Assembly: GCA_963841065.1 (NCBI GenBank)
Contig: CAWJBI010000044.1
Coordinates: 1-64,000, forward strand
Direction: 5' to 3'
Length of the DNA stretch: 64,000 bases
Source of the DNA: M0108 sp963841065
GTDB lineage: Bacteria; Pseudomonadota; Gammaproteobacteria; Chromatiales; Chromatiaceae
Part shown: positions 48,939-58,823 of the stretch, piece by piece
Numbering within the stretch: the stretch's first letter is position 1
How the letters are laid out: every line of letters begins with the position of its first letter
Notes under the pieces: model-generated
Seen by the model: only the letters and a program-made list of their open reading frames with translations
Databases searched by the model: none
Told to the model about the DNA's origin: nothing
Program-made: the position numbers and the translations under genes

Positions 48939-51900
48939 TTATCTCCCGGACCCCGAAAGGTCCACAATCGCCGGGCTGTTCGTCGCGTTGCTCACCACCC
49001 TCAGGGTCCCGGAGTAGGCCTGGACCGCGGTCGGCCGGAAGGTCACCGAGAGCCTGCAGCTCCTGCCCACGGCGACCGGCGTCGTGCAGGTGCCGAGCAC
49101 GGGGTTGATGAACGCTGCTCCCGTAGTCGTGACCGAGCTGATGGTGAGGGGGGTGGTGCCCGTGTTCGTCACCCTAACATTCTGGGTCCTGTTGGTGTTA
49201 ATGCGCCGGGCGCCGAAGTCCAGGGTTGCCGGTAGGGTGGCGATGGGTCCGGTCCCGCCGGCGCCAACCGGGGCACTGGCTGCCGAAGTGAGCGACTCCG
49301 CGAAGCCTTGACCGTCGGTGAATGACACGTCCACCCTCAACCTTAGGCCAAGCTCGGCAAGTGTGGGTGTGAAGGTCGCCGCTGTCGCGCCAGCGATGTT
49401 TACGCCATTGGCCCGCCACTGGTAGCTAAAGGGTCCGAGGCCATCGACATCCGCTATCCCTGTGGTAATGGCCGAGACCGGGGCACCCACCTCGGGCGTG
49501 GTGTCGGAGAGGGTTGGAGCACCGGTTGCCGGATCGTTTACGGCCGTGACCGCGACGGTCGGGTCGGACGTGACGCTTTCCGGATTGCCGGCGCCGTCGG
49601 TGAAGCTGGCGACCACGCGCAGCCTCTGGCCCACGACCGGGTCGGTCGGGGTGAAGGTGTCCCCCGTTCCGGCGGTGGCCCAGACGTCGGGGGCGGTCTC
49701 GGCCTGCCAGGTGTGGGTGATAGCGCCCAGGCCATCGGCATCAGCGAGTACGCTGGTCACCGTCAGGAGTTGGTCCTCTGCGGGCGTGGTGATGTCAATC
49801 GTCACCGTGCCGGTTGCCGGGAGGTTGCTCGGTACCGGGATGGTCTGGTCGAGGAACGCCATTAGTTCCATGTTCCGCAGCGTGTCGGTCCCGTCGGCCA
49901 AGGTGCCGCCGGTGTGTGCCACGGTGACGCTGCCGTCCGCATTGCTGGTGACGGTGTAGTTGGCACGGGCCTCGGAGTACACGGCCGTGTCCACGTCTGC
50001 CGGCAAGGCCCCAGTCGTCACGATGCTGCGCACGATGCTGATTGAACCGGGGTTGAGGGTGCCCGCGAACACGGCCGTCCGAAGCTGGGTCATGCTGTCA
50101 ACCAGGCCAACGACCGGCGCCTCGAGCTGCACGTTCAGCCAGGCGTCGCCGTCAATGATGTCGTCGCCGCCGCGACCCTCGATAAGGTCACTCCCGGCAC
50201 CGCCGATGATGATGTTGCCGCCGGTGAAGGAGGTCGCGCCGGCCGGCAGCAGGGTGCTCAGCCCGGTGATCCGCGCAATGCCCGCCGCATTCAGCTCGTG
50301 GCCGACCATCGTGGTGGCGTCGCCGTCGTCGCCGCGCAGGGTGTCGTTGAACTGCCAGCCCGACAGGCCCTCGACCAGGTCGAACCGGTCGCGGATGTTC
50401 TCGATGTCGGGCGGCAGCAGACCGGTGAAGTTCAAGTCCGCATCGGCCGCCTGGGGATCGCCCCGGTGGGTGACCCAGTCGAAGCCGAGCATGCCTTCGC
50501 TGCGCTGGATCCCGGGACCTGAGACCATGATGTCGTCGCCGCCCTCGGAGTCGTAGTCGTCGTCGCCGCCGTCGCCGATGATGACGTCGTGGCCCGGCTG
50601 GTTCGGATCGTTCTGGAAGGGGGCGCCGTTGTCGCCCTGCAGCAGGTCGGCTTGGTTGCCGCCCTCGATCCAGTCGTCGCCGTCGTCGCCGAATACCGTG
50701 TCGAAGGAGTCACCGGCGAAGATGATGTCGTTACCCGGGCCGCCGAAGGTCTCGGTGGGATCGGAACCGCCGACGATGAAGTCATTGCCCAGACCGCCCT
50801 GGTTCAGGTCGAAGCCCTGACCGGAGCTCATGGCGTCGTGGCCGTTGCCGCCCTTGAGGACGTCGTCGCCGAAGCTGTCGGTCAGGATGTCGTCGCCATC
50901 GCCGCCGATGAACTGATCGTTGCCGGCACCACCCTCCATGATGTCCCTGCCGCCATTGCCCCGGAGGGTGTCGTCACCTTCGCTCGAGACGATGCGGTCG
51001 ACATCAAGGGTATTCCTGCCATTCCAGATGACATGGGCCGGACCGGAGTAGCGGATCGCCCCATTGGGCATACGCCTGAGGTCGAGCATGGTCGACTCAT
51101 CGTAGGGCGTGGTCGGATCGTTCAGGATTGGGCCGGTGGCCCCGAGGAACGCCAGGTTGAACGTGAAGTCCGCCCGCGAGAAGACATCCGCCGGGAGGCC
51201 CTCCGCGTCCGTGTTGCGCATGATCAGCTCGGAGAACGAATTGCCCTCGAGCTGAACCAGCAGGTTGAGGCCGGCCGTGCGGGTGAGGTAGTAGAACCGG
51301 TCGCCGTCCTGCAGGTCCTCCAGTTGCGTCTCGAAGACGTGGTTGAAGGTGGAGCCCAGCAGACCGCCGAACGGGGCCTGCTTCTCGGCCATACCGCCGA
51401 CCCAGAAATCGACATTATCGAGACCGGTGACGGTCGCACCGGAGGGGAGGTTGGCCCAGGCACCAGTGCCGAGCAGGAAGTCGAGGCTGTCGGAGGGCGT
51501 CAATGGATCATTGGCCGCCAAGATGATTGTCGCCGCGGCACGCCTGGCCTCCAGGCTGCCGGGTCCATCCGGCCCGCCATCGTCGAACGTGGCGATAAAG
51601 GGGTGGGTGCCGTAGGCCGCGATGAAGTTGACCAGCGACTCCGGGTGTCTGAGGCCGAGTTCGAAGTCCGCCCAGCTCTCGTAGGGCGCCACCGCCGAGT
51701 TTCCGGTCGCGTCGAAGAACTGCCGGCGCGCATCGTTAAGCGCCGGGACGCCCGTGTCCCGGCCTCGCGCCATGTTGATCGTCGCCAGGTCCAGCGGCAG
51801 GCCGAGGAGGCGGTTGCGCAGGGCCTCGGTCACGAACTCGTCGATCTCGTTGCCGACCTGGTCCGTCATGCCGCGCACGATGCTGCCGGCCGCCTCGCTG

Positions 51901-53689
51901 GCGTGTCGGTACCTACCTCGTTGAAAGCAAGCGGGTTCAGGAAGGCGTCGAGCAACGGGATGTCTTGGTTGACCCCAGTGTCGTCGGTGCGTGCCACCGT
52001 CTCGGTCAGCATCGAGTGGCCGAAGCGATAGACCGTGTGCGCGAACTCGGCCACGATCGCCGGATCGATCTCGGTGTGGTAGCCGGCAAAGAGGTTGACC
52101 TGCGGCTGCACCTTGCGCGCGAACTCCTCGAACACCAGGTGCTGATATTCCATCTCGGTGACGAACCGCGCCGCCTGGAACAGCCGCTCGCCGTAGTTCC
52201 AGCCGGAGGGGTTCGCCACGGAATGCCAGTCGGCGATCTCGGCCGGGGTGAGCTCGCCAGATCCGCCAAACTGGGTGATGAGCCCATCGATGTCGTCAGC
52301 GAGCCGGTTGTGCTCCGAGTGGAAGATGGTGTGGATGGCGGTCAGACCGATGTTCTCGTTGCCCCGGCCGTCGCCGGTGACGAAGTGGGCATCGAGGAGC
52401 TCGTCGTCGTAGACACCTGCCTCGGGCAGCGGGCCAGGCGGGTTGACGACGAGATCCGTATCCGGACCCAGCCCCGGATTGGGGGCGGCGTTGTGCGCGA
52501 TGTCGTCGAGAAAGGAGTGGCCGGTGCGGATCGCGTCCGCTGGGATGAGAACGCCGAGGCCGCCATTGGCCGAGGGGTCGCCCTCGACGAGCAGGTTACC
52601 CACCCTCACGATCTGCGGTAACCCGCGGAGAGGTCCAGGAATGAAACGGCCGTAGGGATCGGTCAGCAGCTTCGGCACGTTCAGCACGTCCTGGTCGGTG
52701 AGCTGGATGCCAAGCAGGCTGGCGGCCTGGGCCTTCACCTCGGCCCAGTTGCCGATGTTGCCCGGGATTGCGCCGTCGATCAGCTTACCCGTCGCCACCG
52801 GCCGCCCGGATACACCCGGCTCGTACGCGCGCAGGAACACCTGGTGCGAGGGATGCGAGGTGTAGGTCTGGTTTTGATCGACGAAGGGGGTGGTGGTGTT
52901 GGTGTGCTCCTGCACGTCGTCGGCGTTCCCGAGGATGCCGTCCGGGCCAGGCTGGTTGGTGGCCCGGGTCAGGAGCATGAAGTCGGTCGGGCCGCCGGTA
53001 AACAGTGGGTCATCCGCCTGCAACGGCATCAAGACCGTGCCACCGCCCTTCGTCACCAGGTCGAGACCGTGGTCGAAGAACTGGCCGAACAGCGTAAACA
53101 TGGAGTTGTACGGCGCGGAGAGACCGACGTCCGGCGCCACATTCGGGATGAACAGGGTACCGGAAGCATCGGGTACGGCGCCTGTACCGGCCGCCACGAG
53201 GGCGGCGGGGTTCGTCACCGTCTGATCGACGATCAGGTTGCTGGCGATGCGGGGCTGGGAGTCGGTGACGATCCCCGATTTCTGCAGGTAGCTAGACCCG
53301 TTCTCCGCGAGGCGGAAGCTCGGCTCGGTCAGGCGCGGGAATACCAGATCCGCGGCGCCAAACTTCTCCTGACCGGTGACGAGGTTGTTACAGGTCCCGT
53401 CCACGGTGCGCAGGCCGAACGGGAGCACCGGGCTGCCGATCCGGCTGAGGATGGCGCCGCAGGGATAGCCCGGCGTTGCCGCATGTGCCTCGGCGACCTT
53501 GATCTGCGCCAGGATGAACCGCAGGTCCGAGGCGTTGAGGGTGAATCCCTGTCCAATCGGCGCCACCTGCGCCTGGACGGCCGGGGTAAGGGCAAGACCG
53601 CCCGCGATGATGGCGGCTGACGACAAGATGCTGGCCACCGCAAGTGCGGTGCGCTTGATGCGGGAGATGTGATTGGGCACGGTAGGCAT
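48939..53689 (-). CDS. Secreted animal-type haem peroxidase with RTX repeats (MopA-like; one frame break)
   Basis: About 1,583 residues if one missing base near 51900 is restored. A signal peptide (TALAVASILSSAAIIAGGLA..VQA) leads into an animal-haem-peroxidase domain: distal-His motif GQFFDHGLDLV, TAIHTIFHSEHNRLADDI, proximal-His motif YRFGHSMLTETV and, after the break, LATINMARGRDTGVPALNDA. Then come RTX calcium-binding nonapeptides (GGAGNDQFIGGDGDDILTD and about ten further units), two Ig-like repeats (ADVDGLGPFSYQW; ADADGLGAITHTW) and a choice-of-anchor-type C-terminal domain. This peroxidase-plus-RTX layout is that of the Mn(II)-oxidising MopA proteins of Aurantimonas and Erythrobacter. 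RTX repeats imply export, usually by type I secretion, though a Sec-type signal peptide is also present. The start is preceded by AAGGGG. Substrate remains inference. Confidence 0.88.
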
Positions 53690-54082
53690 GGTTCTTCCCC
53701 TTAGGGTTATCGGGCGAATGGGTCGGGCTCAGATGAGCTTATGTTGAAGTGTAGGGAAGGCACCGAAGCCCGTATGTCCGGGGTTTTACCCAACCGAATG
53801 TCCGCAAAATCGCTTACAAGCCGGGCGGCCCTTCGCGGTTGGCCGGTAATAATGTGCTTAAAATTAGGTGCCTGTGACGGTGTCTAGGTGCCCATGGCGT
53901 GGCCGCCCATGAGCTGAAGAGGTTTTCGTGTCGGGTGAATTGCTCAACCCAACCGACATCTGTTGCCCCTGGCCATCCAGCCGGACGGCTTACACGGATG
54001 CGTGAAGCACGGCCCCGGGATTTCGGCGGGTAGGGACGGCAAGGGTGGCCCTACAGGACAGAGCCCGCCGATTCCGGGTGGC
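53690..54082. other. Promoter region between SCO gene and peroxidase
   Basis: No gene is visible in these 393 bases. Besides the conserved element at 53768-53819, the 78 bases between it and the peroxidase ATG also resemble the region in front of the sensor kinase gene (shared CCCTA, AAGCTC and GAGCCC blocks in the same order). The rest, 53820-54082, shows no recognisable feature. Confidence 0.6.
53768..53819 (-). promoter_or_regulatory. 52-bp regulatory element upstream of the peroxidase (copy 1)
   Basis: This stretch matches 57803-57854 at 49 of 52 positions. It contains the heptamer ATGTCCG twice as a direct repeat with 24-base spacing, enclosing GGGTTTTACCC. It ends 79 bases before the peroxidase ATG. 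Downstream, CCTACACT sits where a weak -10 box is expected, while no good -35 is seen, so an activator binding at this element is likely. The LuxR-type regulator at 61271-61918 is the obvious candidate. Confidence 0.7.
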
Positions 54083-54727
54083 TCAGGCTCCTGCTTGCGC
54101 TGGAGCGGCGTGCACGATGAGCCTGTCAACATGGTTGATGGTCGCCAGAATCTGGCCGGGAGGCGACAGCGCCGGCGCCATGGTCCAGCGGTCATACCGG
54201 TCGTTGCCAATGCGTACCATGCCAGTGTGGGTTTCTATGTCGCCATCGACCCCCGGATCGGGATCGTAGAAACCGAGTCGATAGCGGAGGTCCTTAACGT
54301 CCGCGGGTGCCCCGGTCAGGAACAACCAGCCCGGCTTGACGCCATGCGTCTCGGCGTACCGCTTCAGGCCACGCGGCGAATCATGCTCTGGCTGCAGCGT
54401 GATCGAATACAGGAAGACGTCGCGCCCCGCTCGCTCGCCCAACATCTTCTGCACCCCGAGCAGATTCCGCGTCGCCAGTGGACAGATGCCTCCGCACAAC
54501 ACGTACATCAAGTTGACGGCGACCACTTTGCCGTGGATCAGGTCGTCGTAGAATCTGACCTCCCGGCCTTCGTGGGTGTAGAGTTTCGTGTTGGGAAAAC
54601 GGCCGGCACCCGGATCCCTGGGACGAGCCTGCTCCGACCCGGTATCCAGTGCGTGCCACCCCGCCCAGCCGAGTCCTCCGAGCGCGGCCGCGCCCATGCC
54701 AGTCAAGAGTTGTCTGCGTGTATTCAT
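54083..54727 (-). CDS. SCO1/SenC-type copper chaperone / thioredoxin-fold protein
   Basis: About 214 residues from MNTRRQLLTGMGAAALGG, a twin-arginine-type signal, preceded by GGAGG. The SCO copper site is visible: VLCGGICPLATRN (CxxxC, about residues 76-80) and a downstream His in DIETHTGMVRIG. SCO proteins deliver copper to cytochrome oxidase CuA or act as thiol reductases; here no oxidase subunit is nearby. The gene follows the multicopper oxidase by 36 bases, so a role in loading or protecting that enzyme is a reasonable inference. Confidence 0.82.
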   Translation of the reverse strand: MNTRRQLLTGMGAAALGGLGWAGWHALDTGSEQARPRDPGAGRFPNTKLYTHEGREVRFYDDLIHGKVVAVNLMYVLCGGICPLATRNLLGVQKMLGERAGRDVFLYSITLQPEHDSPRGLKRYAETHGVKPGWLFLTGAPADVKDLRYRLGFYDPDPGVDGDIETHTGMVRIGNDRYDRWTMAPALSPPGQILATINHVDRLIVHAAPAQAGA

Positions 54728-54763
54728 GTCGAATCCTCCGAATATCATGTTGTTACCGGCCAC

Positions 54764-56554
54764 TCAGGCTTCCGTTACGTCGAAGCGCACCATCATCGCG
54801 TGATCCTCGTGCGCCAGGTTGTGGCAGTGCATGACGTACTTCCCCGTGAAATCGCGGAAACGCAGAAACACCCTCATGGTGGTGGTCTTGTCGAGCACGA
54901 AGACGTCCTTGCGTCCTTGCTCATGCACCGGGATGGGCACATCGATCCCATCCACGGTCTTGCTGAGGATGCGGCCCTCTTCGAAGTGGATGTGAACCGG
55001 ATGGGCCCAGCCGCCGGACGGGTTCACCAACTCCCAAACCTCGGCGCTGCCTTTGACAATTTCCGCGCGCGGCGACGTCACGTCGATCAGTTGGTCGTTC
55101 ACCGTCCATAGCCCATTCTTGCGGGCGAACACCCAGCGGCGGACTGGCGCGGCCGCGATCTCCAGGGGGTCGATAGGAGGGAGGGGGCGCAGCACGGAAC
55201 GGACCCTGCTCGGATCCCGCGCACCACGATCGACGACAAACTTGAGCACCCGGGTGCCCGGCGCCCTCACGTCCCTTGGCCCGCGCGTGTCATCCTGACG
55301 CAGCCGATTGACGAGGTAGAGCTCGGTCCCGATCGGGTACCTCGAGAAGTCCACGACAATGTCGGCGCGCTCCGCCATGCCGAGGCGGACACGCTTGCGG
55401 TTGAGCGACTTGGGCAATAGGTTCCCATCGTTGGCGATGTACTTGAAGCCCTGCTCCTGGTTGTCGGCCGTGACGAGATGGAATTGATAGAAGCGTGTGG
55501 GCCCCGCATTGAGCAGGCGCAGCCGATACTTACGACTGGCCACCCGCAGGACCGGCTCGATCTTGCCATTGACCGTCACTTTGTCGCCCAGCGTACCTTC
55601 GGGATTCAACTGGTCGTAAAAATGGACGCCGTCTGCGTCGAAACGCTTATCCTGAAACATGAGTGGGTAATCGTAGGGATGACTCGGCAGTCGCAGCGCC
55701 CCTGGGGTACGATCGTTTTCATCGCCCGAATCGAGGTGGTCGAACAGCAGATAAAACCCGGCCAGACCGCGGGACGCATTGGGGGCGGTAAAATCCAGGG
55801 TATGGTCGTGGTACCAGAGCGTCCCCAGGGCCTGGCTTGGATCGCCGATGCCGCCGTACTCATCGAGGCCCGCATAGACATTCGGATAGAAGTGGTCCTT
55901 GAACCTCCCCGGCCCGCCCAAGGTTGGGCCTGCCTTGAACGCGCTGAAGTAGTCGCCGGGAAAGCCATCGCTCTCGGACGGTGCATGTAGATTGTGCAGA
56001 TGCATGCTCACCTCGGGCGTGCCGAAGCCGACGTGGTTCTGTGGCAACTCATTGTAAAGACGGCAGATAATAGGCCTGCCATAACGCCCGAAGATGGTAG
56101 GATTGAGCTCGGGCCCACCTGCGGTGTTGCCTTCGAACCCCCAGATGCGCTGCGGTGGATAGTCCGGGTGAAACACCCAGTCAGAATATTCCGTGGCCCT
56201 CAGCTCATAGAGATCCGCGCTGCCCGGCGGTAGAGACGAATCTCCGAAAAACTCCGCCCAGCGCTGATGATTGGCTCGCCCACATTCCTCGCCTGAGGGG
56301 TCCACCGCACCGGTGGGGGTTGGGCTCAGGGAGTCGACCTGTTCCAGCGGCGCGATCGCATCGGGCAACTCCTCCCGCCACGGCGTGGTGGGTGGGCTGG
56401 GAGGAATCACCGGATCAATGATCTGGGCCCCGCCCTTGCGCGAGGTCAGGAGCATTGGCGCTAGCGCTACAGCGCTGGATGCCTTCAGGAAATTGCGCCT
56501 TCCGGTGTCCATTTCGGGCGCACCAGTCGGGTTGCGAATGTTGTGCTTGTTCAT
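54764..56554 (-). CDS. Tat-exported multicopper oxidase (CotA/bilirubin-oxidase-like)
   Basis: About 596 residues. A twin-arginine motif (DTGRRNFLKASSAVALAPM, about residues 17-35) marks Tat export of a folded copper enzyme. The four copper-binding motifs are complete: MHLHNLHAP, LWYHDHTLDFT, HPVHIHFEEG and MHCHNLAHEDHAMM, the last with a Met axial ligand for type 1 copper, typical of laccases. The N-terminal layout with WGFEGNTAGGPELNPT resembles CotA and bilirubin oxidase, some of which oxidise Mn(II). The ATG overlaps the sensor stop (ATGA) and has AGAGGAG upstream; an in-frame extension of 62 codons upstream lies inside the sensor gene. Substrate unknown. Confidence 0.88.
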   Translation of the reverse strand: MNKHNIRNPTGAPEMDTGRRNFLKASSAVALAPMLLTSRKGGAQIIDPVIPPSPPTTPWREELPDAIAPLEQVDSLSPTPTGAVDPSGEECGRANHQRWAEFFGDSSLPPGSADLYELRATEYSDWVFHPDYPPQRIWGFEGNTAGGPELNPTIFGRYGRPIICRLYNELPQNHVGFGTPEVSMHLHNLHAPSESDGFPGDYFSAFKAGPTLGGPGRFKDHFYPNVYAGLDEYGGIGDPSQALGTLWYHDHTLDFTAPNASRGLAGFYLLFDHLDSGDENDRTPGALRLPSHPYDYPLMFQDKRFDADGVHFYDQLNPEGTLGDKVTVNGKIEPVLRVASRKYRLRLLNAGPTRFYQFHLVTADNQEQGFKYIANDGNLLPKSLNRKRVRLGMAERADIVVDFSRYPIGTELYLVNRLRQDDTRGPRDVRAPGTRVLKFVVDRGARDPSRVRSVLRPLPPIDPLEIAAAPVRRWVFARKNGLWTVNDQLIDVTSPRAEIVKGSAEVWELVNPSGGWAHPVHIHFEEGRILSKTVDGIDVPIPVHEQGRKDVFVLDKTTTMRVFLRFRDFTGKYVMHCHNLAHEDHAMMVRFDVTEA

Positions 56555-57726
56555 GCTATAGGCTCCTCTTGTTGTGAATGCGGGGCAGTGCGGACAGGCA
56601 CGCCGCCCTTGCGTATCGCGGATTTTCCGGGTTGTACCAGGGATAGCGGCACGGAGATCCGGACCCGAGTCCCATGGCGGGGGACACTGTGGATCTTCGC
56701 ACGGCCAAAGACGCTCTCGGCGCGCTCGCGAATCGCGCAAAGCCCGAGCCCGTCGAATCGCCGAGACGCCCGTCGGGGGTCGAAACCGACCCCGTTGTCG
56801 AGGATCTCGAGGTGGAGCCAGCCGAATGGTCCGACCTCCAGGGATACGGCGATCCGGCTCGCCTGGGCATGTCTCACCGCGTTATCCAGGGCTTCGCGAA
56901 AGCAAAAAAAGCCTTGCTCCTTGACCTGCTCGTCGAGCTCAAAGCCGGTATTCTTGGCAAGGACGTCGATTGCGATGCCGGCCCGTGAGCCGGTCTCCTG
57001 GCAATGCAAGCGGATCGCATCAAGGAACGGCAGATGCTCGAGGACGCCTAGTCGCAGCTCTTGGCCCAGATCCCGCAGCCCGTGAATAGCAGAACCGACC
57101 TCGGCGATGAGCTGGTCGAGCAGCTTGGTGGGCACAGGCTCTTCTCTCGCGGCCATGGCCCGTCCCCGCTTTAGCCCGAGGTTGACGGCCTGCATGGATT
57201 GGCCGACCCCCTCCTGCAGAGTCGTTAGGATGCGATTACGCTCGCCCTGGGCAACCTCGCCACCGACCGGGCGTACCCGCCCGCGGACCCGAACCCTTTG
57301 TACGATGCCGCAGACCAGGTCCTGCGCGAACCCTTCAAGGCGAGCCACCTCCTTTTTTCGGAAGGCACCGGCTTCAGTGGAGAAAATACTGAAGCTACCG
57401 AAGGGCGTTGCGCCCATCTTCAGGGGCAGCGCGATCATGGAGCGATAGCCGAAGCGCAATGCCGTCTCCGCCCAGGACGTACGATCCGGCTCGTGCGCGA
57501 TGTCGCGCAGGATGACCGGCCGACCCTTTTCCATGGCGACGCCATAGGTACTCGGCCTGTCACCCGCACCAGCCAAGGCCCGCGCTGCCGCCATGGAGTT
57601 CGCATACCCCTGACCCGTATGGACGACCTTGCGCACCCGAGCCGGTTTCTTGCTTCCCGTGCGGCCCACCCACGCGAACCAATACTCGCCCACTTCCACT
57701 AGGTTAAGATTGGGCGCGGTAGTCAT
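56551..57726 (-). CDS. GAF-domain sensor histidine kinase (NarX/HisKA_3 type) without the H-box histidine
   Basis: About 391 residues from MTTAPNLNLVEVGEYWF. A GAF domain (about 20-165: ANSMAAARALAGAGDRPSTY; MIALPLKMGATPFGSFSIFS) precedes a HisKA_3-like dimerisation helix. At the position where relatives read E-R-x-R-I-A-x-x-L-H-D, this protein reads ERNRILTTLQEGVGQ, so the phospho-accepting His is replaced by Gln (codon CAG). The HATPase domain is intact (FREALDNAVRHAQASR; ILDNGVGFDP; GLGLCAIRERAE). It is the first gene of the sensor-oxidase-SCO operon, with AAGGGG before the ATG and a copy of the shared 52-bp element 76 bases upstream. It may sense a small ligand or redox signal but probably signals through a partner. 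Confidence 0.8.
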   Translation of the reverse strand: MTTAPNLNLVEVGEYWFAWVGRTGSKKPARVRKVVHTGQGYANSMAAARALAGAGDRPSTYGVAMEKGRPVILRDIAHEPDRTSWAETALRFGYRSMIALPLKMGATPFGSFSIFSTEAGAFRKKEVARLEGFAQDLVCGIVQRVRVRGRVRPVGGEVAQGERNRILTTLQEGVGQSMQAVNLGLKRGRAMAAREEPVPTKLLDQLIAEVGSAIHGLRDLGQELRLGVLEHLPFLDAIRLHCQETGSRAGIAIDVLAKNTGFELDEQVKEQGFFCFREALDNAVRHAQASRIAVSLEVGPFGWLHLEILDNGVGFDPRRASRRFDGLGLCAIRERAESVFGRAKIHSVPRHGTRVRISVPLSLVQPGKSAIRKGGVPVRTAPHSQQEEPIA

Positions 57727-57802
57727 CGATTTACCCCTTGGATCGCTGGTGGTATTGGATGGGCTCACGAGAGCTTGTGGAAAGCATAGGGCAGCGCCCG
57801 AC

Positions 57803-57854
57803 GCCCGTATGTCCGGGGTTTAACCCAACCGGTTGTCCGCAAAATCGCTTACAA
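57803..57854 (-). promoter_or_regulatory. 52-bp regulatory element upstream of the sensor-oxidase-SCO operon (copy 2)
   Basis: Almost identical to 53768-53819, with three differences. The direct heptamer repeat (ATGTCCG, then TTGTCCG) keeps the same 24-base spacing and the enclosed segment is a true palindrome, GGGTTTAACCC. On the minus strand TATGCT follows at -10-like distance and the sensor ATG lies 76 bases past the element. Confidence 0.7.
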
Positions 57855-57867
57855 ACAGTGTTACAGG

Positions 57868-58823
57868 CAAAGAAAACCACCGCCGTGGATTCCGTCGCAG
57901 GCGAGGGCGATAGGCACGTCGAGGCATGCATCGCGGCATTGAAGCAAGAGTTGCGGGTCAAGGAGGAGTACCTCCAGAGCACCAACGAGGAAACTGGAGA
58001 CCTCCAAGGAAGAGCTGCAATCCGTGAACCCAGAGTTGGCTACAGTGAACGCCGAGCTTCAACAAAGGGGGGGCCGATCTGTCGCTGGCCAACAACGATA
58101 TGAACAATCTGCTGGCCGGTACGGGCGTAGGCAGGGTTTTTATGGACCTTCAGCTGTGCATCCTTCGCTTCACTCCAGCGGCCACCGAGTTGTTAAACCT
58201 CATTCCGGGCGATGCGGGGGGACCCATGGGCCATATCGTCTCCATCCGAGTGGGCTATTATTCTTTGTTGGACGACGTGAAGGAGGGGTTGGACACCGTG
58301 GCGCCCAAAGAGGTGGAATTAAAGACCAAGTCGGGCGCCTGGTATCTGCTACGCATCCGGCCCAATCGCACCTTGGAAAACGTATCGAGGACGCGGTTAT
58401 CAGCTTTATGGACATCACGTGGACAACAAAGGCGCAGACGGCGGTGCGGGAATCCGGGGCATGATCCGCCTTGCGGTGGTGCGTGACGCGCACGATACGA
58501 TCACGGTTCAGGAATTTAAGGGGCCGCATCCAGGCCTGGGGTCCTGGAGCAGAGAGGATTTATGGCTGGAGCGAAGCAAAGCGTTGGCGATAAACATTCG
58601 CGATCTGACCCCCGCGGGCCGGCGGAAAGCCGTATTGGCAGCAATGAAGCAGCCCGGCGAGGCGGAAGTCCTCGAAACGTACCGCGCCCATCGGATCACC
58701 AAAGACGGCCAGACGGTGGAGGTATGGCGACCCGCCACCGCGCTGGTAAACGAGGCCGGGCAGGCATACGCCATTGCGACGACGGAAAGGCGACGACACC
58801 TAGGTAGAGTAACCGAACCATGA
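57868..58823 (+). pseudogene. Relic of a CheB-CheR-PAS fusion protein
   Basis: Pieces in several frames spell the coiled-coil and PAS portion of CheR-fusion proteins: QELRVKEEYLQSTNEE, then KEELQSVN-ELATVNAELQ, MNNLLAGTGVGRVFMDLQL, SFMDITWTTKAQTAV and LAINIRDLTPAGRRKAVLAA. The CheB and CheR catalytic domains that normally come first are absent, and at least four frame changes are needed. This is true decay rather than a single sequencing slip. It abuts the shared regulatory element and runs into the next kinase gene. Confidence 0.7.

Noticed and set aside
53768..53819. Sigma-54 promoter, by analogy with MnxR control
   Set aside because: No GG-N10-GC pair with the right context is seen; the nearby regulator is of the LuxR type.
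54083..57726. Cytochrome oxidase assembly locus, suggested by the SCO protein
   Set aside because: No CuA subunit, haem A synthase or Cox11 is nearby; the adjacent copper enzyme is a multicopper oxidase.
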